Part shown: positions 33,368 to 42,323 of the stretch, piece after piece
How the letters are laid out: the number at the start of each line of letters is the position of its first letter
How positions within the stretch are numbered: the stretch's first letter is position 1
NCBI RefSeq assembly: GCF_000621325.1
Contig: NZ_JHYQ01000013.1
Span: 62,001-126,000 of the forward strand
Direction of reading: 5' to 3'
Length of the DNA stretch: 64,000 nt
Source: Thiothrix lacustris DSM 21227
Lineage (GTDB): Bacteria > Pseudomonadota > Gammaproteobacteria > Thiotrichales > Thiotrichaceae
Made by a program: the position numbers and the translations under genes
Notes under the pieces: generated by a model
What the model saw: only the letters and a program-made list of their open reading frames with translations
The model's database searches: none
Told to the model about the DNA's origin: nothing

Positions 33368-35638
33368 GTGAAATACAGGGGCAGCATTATAGGGCTTGTC
33401 AGTGTGGCGGTACTTATGTCCGCTTGCACGTCAATAAAAGGTAGCCCGGGTTATCGTAGTAACATCAAAACCGCCGGTTTTCAACGTAGTGATGCGGTAA
33501 AGGAATTGGATTCTGCTGCGGTGGGATTATCACGTCCAGTCTTACACCCAGCCGATACGGGCAGTCTCCAAACCGTGGGTTATCGTGATGATAGCAATGC
33601 TTCCCCTGCTTGGGATTCCATGCCGTCGGGGAAAACAGGAAGTTCTAGCAAGGCGGGTAAGTCCGATGATGTAGAGTTGATCCTGGGTACTCAAGATTAT
33701 TACCGTTCAGATGTAAAACGGCCTGCTGTTGCTAACAAAGCTGCTCGCGGTGCAGGTATTGCGCTTAACTTTGAGCGAGCCAGTATCCGTGAAGTAGTTA
33801 AGGTGGTACTGGGGGATATCCTCAAGGAAACCTATACCGTAGAACCAGGTGTTGAAGGTGAGGTGACGATTAACTCTTCCGATCCGATTGATCGGGATGC
33901 CTTGATTCCAACGCTAGAATCCCTGTTACAAACGCAGGGTGCTGTATTGTATAAGGATGATACGGGTAATTACCGTGTGGCAGCACGTGCTAATTTGAAA
34001 GGGCGTGGCTTCACGCCCTCTACTGGGTCAATCAAACCCGGTTACAGTATGCAGGTGGTGACGTTACGTTACATTCCTGTTTCTGAAATGCAAAAGATTC
34101 TGGAACCACTGGCCAGCCCAGATGCTTTTGTACGGGTTGACCCGAACCGCAATATGTTGGTGCTGGCTGGAACCAGTTCCGAACTGGCTAACTTGATGGC
34201 AACCATCAAGACATTTGACGTGGATGTGTTGAAGGGCATGTCAGTTGGCTTGTACAAGGTTAAAAATGTGGAAGCAGGGGTTGTAGCGAAAAACTTAGAT
34301 GCCCTGTTTGGTGAAAGCGGCAGCAGCCCTATGGCAGGCATGATTAAAATCATGCCGATTGAACACATGAATAGCATCATGATCATTTCTGCAAACCCAG
34401 ACTACCTCAAAGATATGAAGGACTGGGTAGACCGTTTCGATCAGGTTAGCCAGACGGCCGGTCAGCAACTGTTTGTTTATCAAGTGCAGAATGGTGATGC
34501 TGAGCATCTGGCAGATATGCTCAATCAGATTTTTGGCGGCAAGAAAAGTAGCAGTAAGAAAAGTGCCTTGCCGGGCAGTGATGCTTCCAGTCTTGCGCCG
34601 GGTTTAGCGCCTGCGACCGTTGGTGCTGATGGTCAGCCGACATCGGAACCCGCCAGAACCATGCTGGGGGATGCGGGAGACGATGGGCTTAGCATTAACC
34701 CGGATGCGGAAGTACGCATTGTTGCTGATAAGGTGAATAACTCACTGATGATTATGTCCACCGAGGAGACTTACCAGCAAATTCAGGATTCACTCAAACG
34801 TCTTGATATTATGCCGATGCAGGTACAAGTAGAAGCTTCCATTATGGAGGTGACCTTGAGCGATGGTCTGGAGTATGGTTTGCAATGGTACTTCAAGAAT
34901 AACGGTAATGCTTTCGGGGCTAGCGGTTTAGGGGGCTTGGCATCGAGTGGGGATAGTTACAGTGCGCCCAGTGGCTTCTCTTTTTCTGCTACATTGGGTG
35001 CAGAACGCGTCATGGGAGCGATCAATGCATTGGCGCGTGAATCCAAGGTTAGGGTATTATCCTCACCATCCATTTTGGTGCTTGATAATCAGACAGCTTC
35101 CATTAAGGTAGGGGATCAGCAGCCCGTGTTTACTGGCAGCTTGTCTACACCGAGTGGTAGTGGCTCCACCCTAACAACCGCGACTACGGTGCAGTATAAA
35201 GATACTGGGGTTTCCTTGCAGGTAACACCGCATGTGAATACCAATGGCTTGGTAAAAATGGATATCCAGCAGGATATTACTGATGTGGGTGAAGTGGATT
35301 CGGCTACGGGTAACCGCAGCTTCTTGCAACGTAATATTAAAAGTAATGTGGCAGTTAAAAGTGGTGAAACTATCGTCTTAGGTGGTTTGATCCGCGATAA
35401 CACGACCGAAGGAAGCAATGGTGTACCAGGTTTGAGCAAATTGCCGGTGATTGGCAGCGCGTTCAGCGGTAACAGCAAAAGCGGTAAACGCACTGAATTG
35501 CTGGTGTTGATTACACCGACCGCGATCAAAAGCCAGCGCGATCTGGTGAAAACAGGCGAAGAAATGCGTGAGCGGATGCAGGGCTTGATGGATGGCGATA
35601 AATTCCTGCCACAACTGAAGGGGCAATATGTCAATTAG
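33368..35638 (+). CDS. gspD: type II secretion secretin GspD
   Basis: 756 residues from GTG 33368. A lipoprotein signal (L-M-S-A-C, Cys20) is followed by about 120 low-complexity residues, N0 and N1-N3 modules (A-S-I-R-E-V-V-K-V-V, then Y-I-P-V-S-E-M-Q), and a C-terminal secretin domain (V-R-V-L-S-S-P-S-I-L-V, G-D-Q-Q-P-V, V-L-G-G-L-I-R-D-N). It would form the outer-membrane channel. A Ser/Lys-rich insert (K-K-S-S-S-K-K-S) splits the N3 region. The lipobox suggests self-targeting to the outer membrane, so a separate pilotin may be unnecessary. It overlaps the downstream lipoprotein gene by 11 bases. Confidence 0.92.
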   Translation: MKYRGSIIGLVSVAVLMSACTSIKGSPGYRSNIKTAGFQRSDAVKELDSAAVGLSRPVLHPADTGSLQTVGYRDDSNASPAWDSMPSGKTGSSSKAGKSDDVELILGTQDYYRSDVKRPAVANKAARGAGIALNFERASIREVVKVVLGDILKETYTVEPGVEGEVTINSSDPIDRDALIPTLESLLQTQGAVLYKDDTGNYRVAARANLKGRGFTPSTGSIKPGYSMQVVTLRYIPVSEMQKILEPLASPDAFVRVDPNRNMLVLAGTSSELANLMATIKTFDVDVLKGMSVGLYKVKNVEAGVVAKNLDALFGESGSSPMAGMIKIMPIEHMNSIMIISANPDYLKDMKDWVDRFDQVSQTAGQQLFVYQVQNGDAEHLADMLNQIFGGKKSSSKKSALPGSDASSLAPGLAPATVGADGQPTSEPARTMLGDAGDDGLSINPDAEVRIVADKVNNSLMIMSTEETYQQIQDSLKRLDIMPMQVQVEASIMEVTLSDGLEYGLQWYFKNNGNAFGASGLGGLASSGDSYSAPSGFSFSATLGAERVMGAINALARESKVRVLSSPSILVLDNQTASIKVGDQQPVFTGSLSTPSGSGSTLTTATTVQYKDTGVSLQVTPHVNTNGLVKMDIQQDITDVGEVDSATGNRSFLQRNIKSNVAVKSGETIVLGGLIRDNTTEGSNGVPGLSKLPVIGSAFSGNSKSGKRTELLVLITPTAIKSQRDLVKTGEEMRERMQGLMDGDKFLPQLKGQYVN

Positions 35639-36026
35639 AAATACAATGAGTATGCTGCTGGCAGGTTCACTGCTAGCGGCGTGTAGCTCGACAGAATCGG
35701 TTATTACCGAATTCGCGCAGCAGCGTTGGGATGCCATGATCAGTGGTAATTTACCACAGGCATATGAGTATTATACCGATGCGTTCAAGGCAACTACACC
35801 ACTGGATGTCTTTAAGCATAAGGCAAATGGTGTGGGGTTGTGGAGTAAAGCGCAGGTAAAACAGGTTCAGTGCGAAGCTTCCGGGAAGCGCTGTCAAGTT
35901 GCCGTAGATGTGACGGTTTCAATGAAAATGCGTGGGCTCAGCAAGCCAGTGGATACCAGTGACGTCGTGAATGAAACATGGGTCAAGGATGGCTGGTTTT
36001 CAGACTGGCGGTATGTAAAGCAGTGA
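35628..36026 (+). CDS. small lipoprotein coupled to the secretin gene
   Basis: 132 residues with a lipobox (L-L-A-A-C, about Cys19). The mature domain (F-A-Q-Q-R-W-D-A-M-I-S-G-N-L-P-Q-A-Y-E-Y) has the helix pattern of NTF2-like folds. It begins inside the last codons of gspD, 11 bases before its stop, so it is translationally coupled. Such a place suits a secretion accessory or assembly lipoprotein, but I do not recognise a known pilotin family. Confidence 0.65.
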   Translation: MSIRNTMSMLLAGSLLAACSSTESVITEFAQQRWDAMISGNLPQAYEYYTDAFKATTPLDVFKHKANGVGLWSKAQVKQVQCEASGKRCQVAVDVTVSMKMRGLSKPVDTSDVVNETWVKDGWFSDWRYVKQ

Positions 36027-36057
36027 ATGTTATTATAAAAACAATTAATTGATTGCG

Positions 36058-36063
36058 TATAAT
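36058..36063 (+). promoter_or_regulatory. TATAAT -10 candidate before the exported-protein gene
   Basis: A consensus TATAAT lies 107 bases before the GTG at 36171 in the AT-rich gap after the lipoprotein gene. No clear -35 hexamer is seen at the expected distance, so the call rests on the hexamer alone. Confidence 0.35.
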
Positions 36064-36170
36064 AGTCTCGTTATTTCCGAAAATCGTGAGCTGGAAATTA
36101 ACCAGATTCAAACAGTAAAATTTTCAATACTCCGTCAACAATATAAAATATAGAATCAGGAGGCACGCAA

Positions 36171-37676
36171 GTGTTTAAGAAAAATAAAGTTGCCATGAGT
36201 GTCGTGACTGGCATTTTAGGTGTCGTTGGGGTCATCTCCAGTGCACAAGCCGTGCATGTCAATCCAGATGGTACAGGTCAGGTATTATTATTTCCTTATT
36301 TCAATGCGAATGATGGTTATGTCACCAACGTTAACTTGGTGAATTCTACCGACCAAACCAAAGCGGTCAAGATTCGCTTCCGTGAGGGCAGAAACAGCAA
36401 TGACGTGCTGGACTTCAATATTTACATGTCTCCTGAAGATATTTGGACAGGTTCAATCAAGCCAACCAAAGACAGTAGCGGCAATTTGGTTGGTACACTA
36501 AGTACGGGTGACCGGACATGTACATTACCTGCCTTGGCCTCTTGTGATGATGGTAAATGCGTTGCTGAACAAGCATTCACAGGTCAAAACGTTTACAAAG
36601 ATGTAACAGCCGCTGATACGCGCGAAGGTTATATTGAAGTGATTGAGATGGGTGTTGTTGATGAGCCTACGGTAAAAGCGGGTGTGTTACATAGTAACGG
36701 TAAGCCTAGCAATTGTAAGGCTGTCGAAGATGCTTGGAACAAAAAGACCTTTATGCAAGGCGAAGGAGCTGCGGCGAAAGGCTTAAGCCAGCCAACAGGT
36801 GGCTTATTCGGTTCTTCAGCCATTATCAATATTAAGCGTGGCTCTGCCTTTGCGGTTGATCCCATTGCTATCGATAACTACAGTACCCAAGCACAACATT
36901 ATTTGTCAGATGACTCGAACACTTTTCTGTTGCCATCACTGGCTTCCGGTAATGTGACTAGTAGTAGTGTTATGACCAAGAATTCGTCTGGTGGGTCTGA
37001 GTTGGTCGTAACTGAGTGGTCTAAACAAGCTGATGCTTGTTTGGAAGATAAGGATGAACTGACACCACAGTGTGGTACTAACCCCTATCCAATGGCTCAC
37101 GCCTTGTTGGCACCGCATTTGATGAACGAATACTTCCTTGACCCAACTGATGGCTATGATGGTCATACGGATTGGGTAGTGACGCTGCCCATGAAAAAGC
37201 ACGGCATTAATCAAGCGACGAAAGATGTTGTAGCAAACTTCGAAAATGGCATTTTTGACCGCGAAGAAAGCCGTGCTAGTTGGGCGGCTAAAACCGAATT
37301 TGGTTTCTCACCTGTGTTAACAGGTTCAAAAGCAGAGTCCAGTTTGTTGGGGCGTGAAGTCAATATTGTTAGCTTCAAAACAACTGACCCATCGTTTGAC
37401 AATACCTGTGATGTTCTATCCAGTGAGGCTCGTCAGTTGGTGAGTACGGGCGCATTTGTGAGTGGTTGGGCACGTCTCTCCTTCCCGGGTTACAGCCTCA
37501 GTAGTGGTTTCAAGTCTGCTACAGGTTATGGTCTGAATGCTGCCACTTACACTGCTACTAGCAATGTATATAAAGGTGTTCCGGCGATTGGCGCAGCCTT
37601 CATTGAGGGTAATGTTAGCAATAACCCGAATGCCCGTTTTGGCGATGCGCTACCCCATAAGATTCAGCGCGACTAA
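36171..37676 (+). CDS. large exported protein, probable surface protein
   Basis: 501 residues from GTG 36171, with AGGAGG ahead of it. A signal peptide (about 1-27, ending A-Q-A) is followed by V-H-V-N-P-D-G-T-G-Q-V-L-L-F-P-Y-F. That opening is shared by a family of exported proteins of unknown function in sulfur-oxidising and related gammaproteobacteria, often annotated as cell-surface proteins. There is no transmembrane segment or anchoring motif in the remainder. Cys pairs could form disulfides. It lies next to the type II secretion genes and could be a substrate of that system, which is inference from location only. Confidence 0.68.
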   Translation: MFKKNKVAMSVVTGILGVVGVISSAQAVHVNPDGTGQVLLFPYFNANDGYVTNVNLVNSTDQTKAVKIRFREGRNSNDVLDFNIYMSPEDIWTGSIKPTKDSSGNLVGTLSTGDRTCTLPALASCDDGKCVAEQAFTGQNVYKDVTAADTREGYIEVIEMGVVDEPTVKAGVLHSNGKPSNCKAVEDAWNKKTFMQGEGAAAKGLSQPTGGLFGSSAIINIKRGSAFAVDPIAIDNYSTQAQHYLSDDSNTFLLPSLASGNVTSSSVMTKNSSGGSELVVTEWSKQADACLEDKDELTPQCGTNPYPMAHALLAPHLMNEYFLDPTDGYDGHTDWVVTLPMKKHGINQATKDVVANFENGIFDREESRASWAAKTEFGFSPVLTGSKAESSLLGREVNIVSFKTTDPSFDNTCDVLSSEARQLVSTGAFVSGWARLSFPGYSLSSGFKSATGYGLNAATYTATSNVYKGVPAIGAAFIEGNVSNNPNARFGDALPHKIQRD

Positions 37677-37740
37677 ATTCATCGCTCACCTTTTGTGGGG
37701 TGAGATGAGTTGATTGGATATTTTTTGTAGAGATGATAGG

Positions 37741-37764
37741 CAGCAGGAGCTTCTCCTGCTGTTT
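37741..37764 (+). terminator. hairpin after the exported-protein gene
   Basis: CAGCAGGAG (37741-37749) and CTCCTGCTG (37753-37761) form a perfect 9-bp stem with a CTT loop, followed by TTT. A second stem CTCACC/GGTGAG lies at about 37686-37705. Probably the operon end. Confidence 0.55.
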
Positions 37765-37804
37765 CACTGATTAGTTTAAGGCTTGCTATCTGGTAAATAA
37801 CGTT

Positions 37805-38542
37805 ATGCTGCGTAAATTCACTGCTATCGCACTGCTGTGCCTGTGTGCGTTTCCGGCGGTTGCTGCTGATCCAGCTGCACCTTCTGAAGCCGCTTTTATC
37901 CGTGATGCTTTGATCAAGCAAGGGCTGGAACAGGGTCTAGATAAAAGCCCCGAACTGGAAAAACTGGTGACCGAATACCGCAATGACCAACTGGCGCGTT
38001 TGGCACTGGAAGCTTCCCGTGACAAGGGGATGCCCGATTTTACTGCGCGTGCTGAAGAAATCTACCAAGTACGGCTTGATACACAATACACTTTGCCGTT
38101 GCGCTTACGGGTGCGGGTACTGGAAATGAATCTGCCTACCGGTAAAGAAACTGAGATTCAAGATAAACTTAAGGCTATTCGTGCTGAGGTGGTGGCAGGC
38201 AAAGTGGATTTTAAGGCTGCTGTGATCGCGAATAGTAATACCACTGAATTATCCCTTACCCAAGGTGATTCGCAATGGTTCAAGAAAGGTGATAAACCTG
38301 ATCTGTTTTTCGAGAAAGCTGAACAATTATCTGTGGATAAGCCGCTAAGTGAAGTATTCATTCATCAAAAAACAGTCTATTTGTTGTCTTTTATTGATAG
38401 AAAAGAGCCTGAAATTCGTCAATTTGATGCGGTAAAGCCAGAAATCATTGCCGAACTCCAAAAAGAATACCGCGAAGACCATGAAAAGATGGTGCTAGAT
38501 GCCTTGCGTGAAGCCTTTACTGCCCAGAAAAGTGCAATGTGA
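37805..38542 (+). CDS. periplasmic parvulin-like peptidyl-prolyl isomerase
   Basis: 245 residues with a signal peptide (about 1-20) and a helical N-terminal chaperone part. A C-terminal region has the parvulin sequence pattern (R-A-E-V-V-A-G-K-V-D-F-K-A-A-V, then G-D-S-Q-W-F-K-K, then P-L-S-E-V-F). The usual H-I-L-V start of a PpiC domain is replaced by R-V-L-E-M, so activity is uncertain. It overlaps the start of the ABC permease gene as GTGA and may be co-transcribed with the polysaccharide cluster, as a folding factor for it. Confidence 0.72.
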   Translation: MLRKFTAIALLCLCAFPAVAADPAAPSEAAFIRDALIKQGLEQGLDKSPELEKLVTEYRNDQLARLALEASRDKGMPDFTARAEEIYQVRLDTQYTLPLRLRVRVLEMNLPTGKETEIQDKLKAIRAEVVAGKVDFKAAVIANSNTTELSLTQGDSQWFKKGDKPDLFFEKAEQLSVDKPLSEVFIHQKTVYLLSFIDRKEPEIRQFDAVKPEIIAELQKEYREDHEKMVLDALREAFTAQKSAM

Positions 38543-39312
38543 ATGCTGCAACCTTGACCTTGCTGGGGCAACTATTACGGCAAGACTTACGCGAACGTTA
38601 TGCTGGAACCGTGCTGGGCATGTTCTGGTTATTGGCACAACCGCTGTTCATGCTGTTGGTGTATGCAGTGGTGTTTGGTGAAATCTTGCAACTGCGCTTG
38701 GGCACTGCAACCGATTCCGCACAGTTTACCGCTTGGTTGTTTACCGGGCTAACGGCCTTCAATGCACTCGCAGAAGTGCTGACCCGTGCGCCGGTTTTGC
38801 TGACGGAGCGTCGCGAGTTATTACTGAATTCATCTTTGCCGCCTGCCTTGTTGCCGTTGTTGCCAGTGGGTGCTTCGCTGGTGCTGGAAGGCTTGTCGGT
38901 GGGCTTGTTGTTGCTGTGGCTGGGGTTACAGGGGCAGCTTCAGCCGCTGGGCGTGGTATTTTATTTACCTTTTCTGTTGTTACGTGTGGTGTTTTCGCTG
39001 GCCTTTGCTTATGGGTTAGCGGTGCTGGGGGTTTTCCTGCGTGACTTGCGCCAGATGATGCCACCGTTGTTGACGGTGTTGTTGCTGGTGTCGCCGATTG
39101 TGTACCCGCTGACGGTTGTGCCAGAAACATTTCAGGCGTGGTTTGAATGGAATCCGCTGGCGCAATTGGTGCAGGGCTATCGCGTTGCCTTGCTGGAAGG
39201 CCAGTTTTTGTGGCAGCCTTTTCTGGCTTTGTTATTGCTGGCAAGTGGGCTATTAGGGGCGGCGCTGTGGCTGTTTCAACGCCTGTTGTGGCGGGCGAGG
39301 TATGTGTTGTGA
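38539..39312 (+). CDS. ABC-2 polysaccharide export permease (Wzm-like)
   Basis: 257 residues with six predicted membrane helices and the ABC-2 pattern L-R-Q-D-L-R-E-R-Y-A-G-T-V-L-G near the N-terminus and a P-L-A-Q-L-V-Q-G-Y-R near the end. This is the Wzm/KpsM type, exporting undecaprenyl-linked or lipid-linked polysaccharide across the inner membrane. Start GTG 38539 overlaps the preceding stop as GTGA; its ATPase partner starts the same way at 39309. Only the O-antigen or capsule function is implied, not the sugar. Confidence 0.88.
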   Translation: MNAATLTLLGQLLRQDLRERYAGTVLGMFWLLAQPLFMLLVYAVVFGEILQLRLGTATDSAQFTAWLFTGLTAFNALAEVLTRAPVLLTERRELLLNSSLPPALLPLLPVGASLVLEGLSVGLLLLWLGLQGQLQPLGVVFYLPFLLLRVVFSLAFAYGLAVLGVFLRDLRQMMPPLLTVLLLVSPIVYPLTVVPETFQAWFEWNPLAQLVQGYRVALLEGQFLWQPFLALLLLASGLLGAALWLFQRLLWRARYVL

Positions 39313-40508
39313 GTACCGCCATTCTTTTGGAAAATGCCGGGGTGGCTTACCGGCGTTATGCGCACCCGCGCGATGCCTTGCTGGAATGGGTGTTGCGCCG
39401 CGAACGCCATGTGCTGTTTCATGCCTTGCAAGGGGTGAGTTTGAGTGTGCAGGCCGGGGATTCGCTCGGTGTGGTGGGCGACAATGGCGCGGGCAAAAGT
39501 ACTTTTCTGAAAATGCTGGCGGGAACCTTGCCGCCGACGCAGGGTAGTTGCGAGATTCGTGGTAGACGTTCCGCGCTGCTGGAACTGGGAACGGGATTGC
39601 AGCCGGAATTTAGCGGTGTGGATAATGCGCGGATGGGGTTGGCGTTGCGCGGGCTTGCTCATGCGGATATTGAACGCTGCTTGCCTGAGGTGTTGGCGTT
39701 TGCTGAATTGGGCGAGTTTGCGCATCAGCCGGTGAAAACGTATTCGAGCGGCATGGTGGTGCGGTTGGTATTCGCGGTGGCTGCGGTGATTGAGCCTGCG
39801 GTGCTGATTGTGGATGAGGCGCTTTCTGTCGGTGATCAGTATTTCCAGAAAAAATCCTTGGATCGGATGCGGGCTATTCTCGGGAACGGTGCGACGCTGG
39901 TGTTTTGTTCCCATAACCTCTATCAGGTGCGCGAAATGTGCCGTCAGGCCGTGTGGCTGGAACAGGGCAGGGTGCGGATGTTGGGCGATGCGCAAGCCGT
40001 GGTGGATGCGTATCAGGATAGTGTGAGGTGTCGGGCTGCTTCACCTCGTTCCCTGAGCGGAGTCGAAGGGAAAGGGATGGGCGGGAGTTCTCCGCAATTG
40101 TTCGATGTCAGTTTGAATCGCGATCTGTTCCAGACCAATGATCTATTCCGCCTGAGCATCCGTGCTAGTCAGGGCGAGCGTCCGCTGGCTGATGTGCATG
40201 TGGGGATTGTGATCCGCCGCAATGACGAGGTGCAATGTTACGGTATCAGTACTTTGCATGATGGTGTGCCCATGCAGGTGGTGGATGATGGAGTGCTGGC
40301 GGTAACGTTTGTAATGGATCATTTGCCGTTGTTGTCGGGCGAATATTGTCTGGAAGTCTGGCTGATTGATAGCAGCGGCGTGCATGTGTATGACTCCCGC
40401 GAACGTTGCTGCGCTTTCCGGGTGCAGCAGGCGGGGCAGCAGCAAGGGGTGGGTATGGTGATGTTGCCGCATCGTTGGGAAGAGGTGGTTGATGCAGTGG
40501 CGGCCTGA
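39309..40508 (+). CDS. polysaccharide ABC transporter ATPase with Wzt C-terminal domain
   Basis: 399 residues from GTG 39309 (GTGA overlap with the permease). Walker A is G-D-N-G-A-G-K-S-T (about 57-65), the signature T-Y-S-S-G-M-V-V-R-L and Walker B L-I-V-D-E-A-L-S-V-G-D. A C-terminal beta domain of about 130 residues (from about 260) resembles the Wzt domain that recognises the glycan cap. At the junction between domains (residues about 245-255) a 33-base repeat is translated as P-R-S-L-S-G-V-E-G. The same repeat occurs inverted in the HAD gene at 43889. Confidence 0.88.
   Translation: MSTAILLENAGVAYRRYAHPRDALLEWVLRRERHVLFHALQGVSLSVQAGDSLGVVGDNGAGKSTFLKMLAGTLPPTQGSCEIRGRRSALLELGTGLQPEFSGVDNARMGLALRGLAHADIERCLPEVLAFAELGEFAHQPVKTYSSGMVVRLVFAVAAVIEPAVLIVDEALSVGDQYFQKKSLDRMRAILGNGATLVFCSHNLYQVREMCRQAVWLEQGRVRMLGDAQAVVDAYQDSVRCRAASPRSLSGVEGKGMGGSSPQLFDVSLNRDLFQTNDLFRLSIRASQGERPLADVHVGIVIRRNDEVQCYGISTLHDGVPMQVVDDGVLAVTFVMDHLPLLSGEYCLEVWLIDSSGVHVYDSRERCCAFRVQQAGQQQGVGMVMLPHRWEEVVDAVAA
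40045..40077 (+). repeat. short dispersed repeat translated in-frame, copy A
   Basis: The core CTGAGCGGAGTCGAAGGGA (40053-40071) is nearly the reverse complement of 43889-43907 (one difference in 19). It lies in frame in the linker of the ABC ATPase. It resembles the small palindromic dispersed repeats seen in many bacterial genomes. Confidence 0.6.
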
Positions 40509-41424
40509 GGATTTTTCCTTGCGTTACCAGTTGTTGTTTCCGCTGTATGCACAGTTGCCACCTGCGCTGGGCTATCGCTTGGCGGCGCAACAGGCGGATG
40601 TTTTCAAGCGGCGTAAGCAGGATGAGGCAGCGACTATCCGTACCCAGATGCAACTGGCCTTGCCGGAGGCGAGTGCAGTACAACTGGATGGCTGGATTGA
40701 TGATTACTACCGCATGGTGGAACAGGAAGCGCTGGATACTTGGTATCTGCAACACCAGCCGGTGAAGCAGATCGTGGAGCTGCAAGGCTTTGAGGCCATT
40801 GAGCAAGCGCGTAAACAGGGTAAACGGGTTTTGCTGACGGGCGGTCATTTCGGACGTTTCTGGATGGCGGGGTCTGCGATGCGGGCAAGGGGCTTTACCA
40901 CAGGAACGATTACCCGTGATGGCGGCGCGACCAATAGCCACGGGCTGCATCCGGCAGAGTACCGTTACCGTTTATTCAAGCTGCAACGTTTGCAACAAGC
41001 CTTGGGGGGGCCGTTTCTGGTGGAAGGTGATGAGCTGCGCCCCTTGTATCGTGCGCTTAACGATCACTTAATTGCGTTGATATTTGATGTTCCATACACA
41101 GAAGCGCATAAAGGGAGGGTGACAGTTAATTTTATAAGCGGTACTATTGACCTGCCCGCCGGTATTTATCGAATTGCAAAAAAAACCAGGGCATTGATCG
41201 CGCCGTTCTTTATGCGTGATTTGGGGGAGGGTCGAGTAATGGCAGAGTTCTCTGCTGTGCTTGATCCGTATGACTATGATGAAACAGCATTGATGGGATT
41301 ACTCGCCCAGCAACTGGAGCAGCGGATTCGGGAAAATCCAGGGCACTGGTGGTTGTGGCCTGCATTACCCTTGTTGCGGAGCAATAACAATGAATCAGGC
41401 AACAGCCAGCCTACCTTTGGATGA
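40492..41424 (+). CDS. LpxL/HtrB-like lysophospholipid acyltransferase homologue
   Basis: 310 residues. The layout matches lipid A late acyltransferases, with a central G-G-H-F-G-R-F-W (H119). The catalytic H-x4-D/E is altered: the acidic residue five positions after H119 is Trp124. The surrounding sequence is otherwise family-like (D-V-P-Y-T-E-A-H-K-G-R-V-T-V). It may be inactive, or use another residue, or attach a different acyl group to the exported glycan. ATG 40492 is preceded by GAGGTGG; it overlaps the end of the ATPase gene by 17 bases. The next gene overlaps its end by 35 bases. Confidence 0.78.
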   Translation: MQWRPEDFSLRYQLLFPLYAQLPPALGYRLAAQQADVFKRRKQDEAATIRTQMQLALPEASAVQLDGWIDDYYRMVEQEALDTWYLQHQPVKQIVELQGFEAIEQARKQGKRVLLTGGHFGRFWMAGSAMRARGFTTGTITRDGGATNSHGLHPAEYRYRLFKLQRLQQALGGPFLVEGDELRPLYRALNDHLIALIFDVPYTEAHKGRVTVNFISGTIDLPAGIYRIAKKTRALIAPFFMRDLGEGRVMAEFSAVLDPYDYDETALMGLLAQQLEQRIRENPGHWWLWPALPLLRSNNNESGNSQPTFG

Positions 41425-42271
41425 CAACCATTCGCACAGTCAAATTGTGCGCCGAATTCCACGTTATGCTCAAGTATTGGAACTGGGGTGTGGTGATGGC
41501 AGCATGTCGCGTTTGATGCGGGAACGTTGCGAGGCACACATCATTGGGATTGATCATAACCCGGATATTGTTTGGCAGGCACAGCGTTATTGTGATTATG
41601 TCTTTACCGAAGATTTGGATGACCCGCATAGCCTGGATGCGCTAGAGGGTGAAAAGTTCGATGTGATTACCTTGGTGGATGTGCTGGAACATTTACAATA
41701 CCCCGAGGATTTGCTGCGCCGTCTGAAGCCCTTGTTGCTGGATGAAGGGCAGATTTTGATTTCGATTCCCAATGTTGCTCATGCCTCGGTGCGCTTAGAG
41801 TTGTTGAATGGGCATTTTGATTATGAACAAGTTGGGATTTTGGATGATACCCACCTGAAGTTTTTTACGGCTGATAGCATACAGTCATTACTGGCAGATG
41901 AAGGCTATGTGGTGAATGATCTTGATTACACTTGGCATGATTTGCCGGATGAGGTTATTGCCGATTATTTGAGATCTGCTGGTTTGGATCCTACCCAACA
42001 AGCCGTAGCAAAATTCCATGAACCCGATGCAATGGCATATCAGTTCATTATCTCCAGTAGTCCTATGGCTGAAGAAAAAACCTCGCGACCCAAAGCCAGC
42101 AAGAAGCTCAAACCGCTCGATGTTTCTTGGCAAACATGGGGGTGTATGCATACAGAGTTAGCATTGGCACATGCAGAGCTGGAACGAGTGTATTCCACTC
42201 GAAGTTGGCAGATGCTGCGGCGTGGGGCAACGGCATGGCGTAGTATTCAGTCACGCTTCACGCTGGAGTGA
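41390..42271 (+). CDS. SAM-dependent methyltransferase
   Basis: 293 residues. V-L-E-L-G-C-G-D-G (about 31-39) is motif I, I-G-I-D-H-N-P motif II, and D-V-I-T-L-V-D-V-L-E-H-L the MetW/type-11 motif. The C-terminal quarter is Lys/Ser-rich and predicted coiled (A-L-A-H-A-E-L-E-R-V), possibly an interaction part. Its position between acyltransferase and glycosyltransferase genes suggests methylation of a sugar or glycan end, a usual capping reaction for ABC-dependent polysaccharides. It overlaps the acyltransferase by 35 bases. Confidence 0.82.
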   Translation: MNQATASLPLDDNHSHSQIVRRIPRYAQVLELGCGDGSMSRLMRERCEAHIIGIDHNPDIVWQAQRYCDYVFTEDLDDPHSLDALEGEKFDVITLVDVLEHLQYPEDLLRRLKPLLLDEGQILISIPNVAHASVRLELLNGHFDYEQVGILDDTHLKFFTADSIQSLLADEGYVVNDLDYTWHDLPDEVIADYLRSAGLDPTQQAVAKFHEPDAMAYQFIISSSPMAEEKTSRPKASKKLKPLDVSWQTWGCMHTELALAHAELERVYSTRSWQMLRRGATAWRSIQSRFTLE

Positions 42272-42323
42272 TAATCTGACAGTCGGCTAAATCATCATAA
42301 TTATAAAGTTGGGGGATGTTGTA

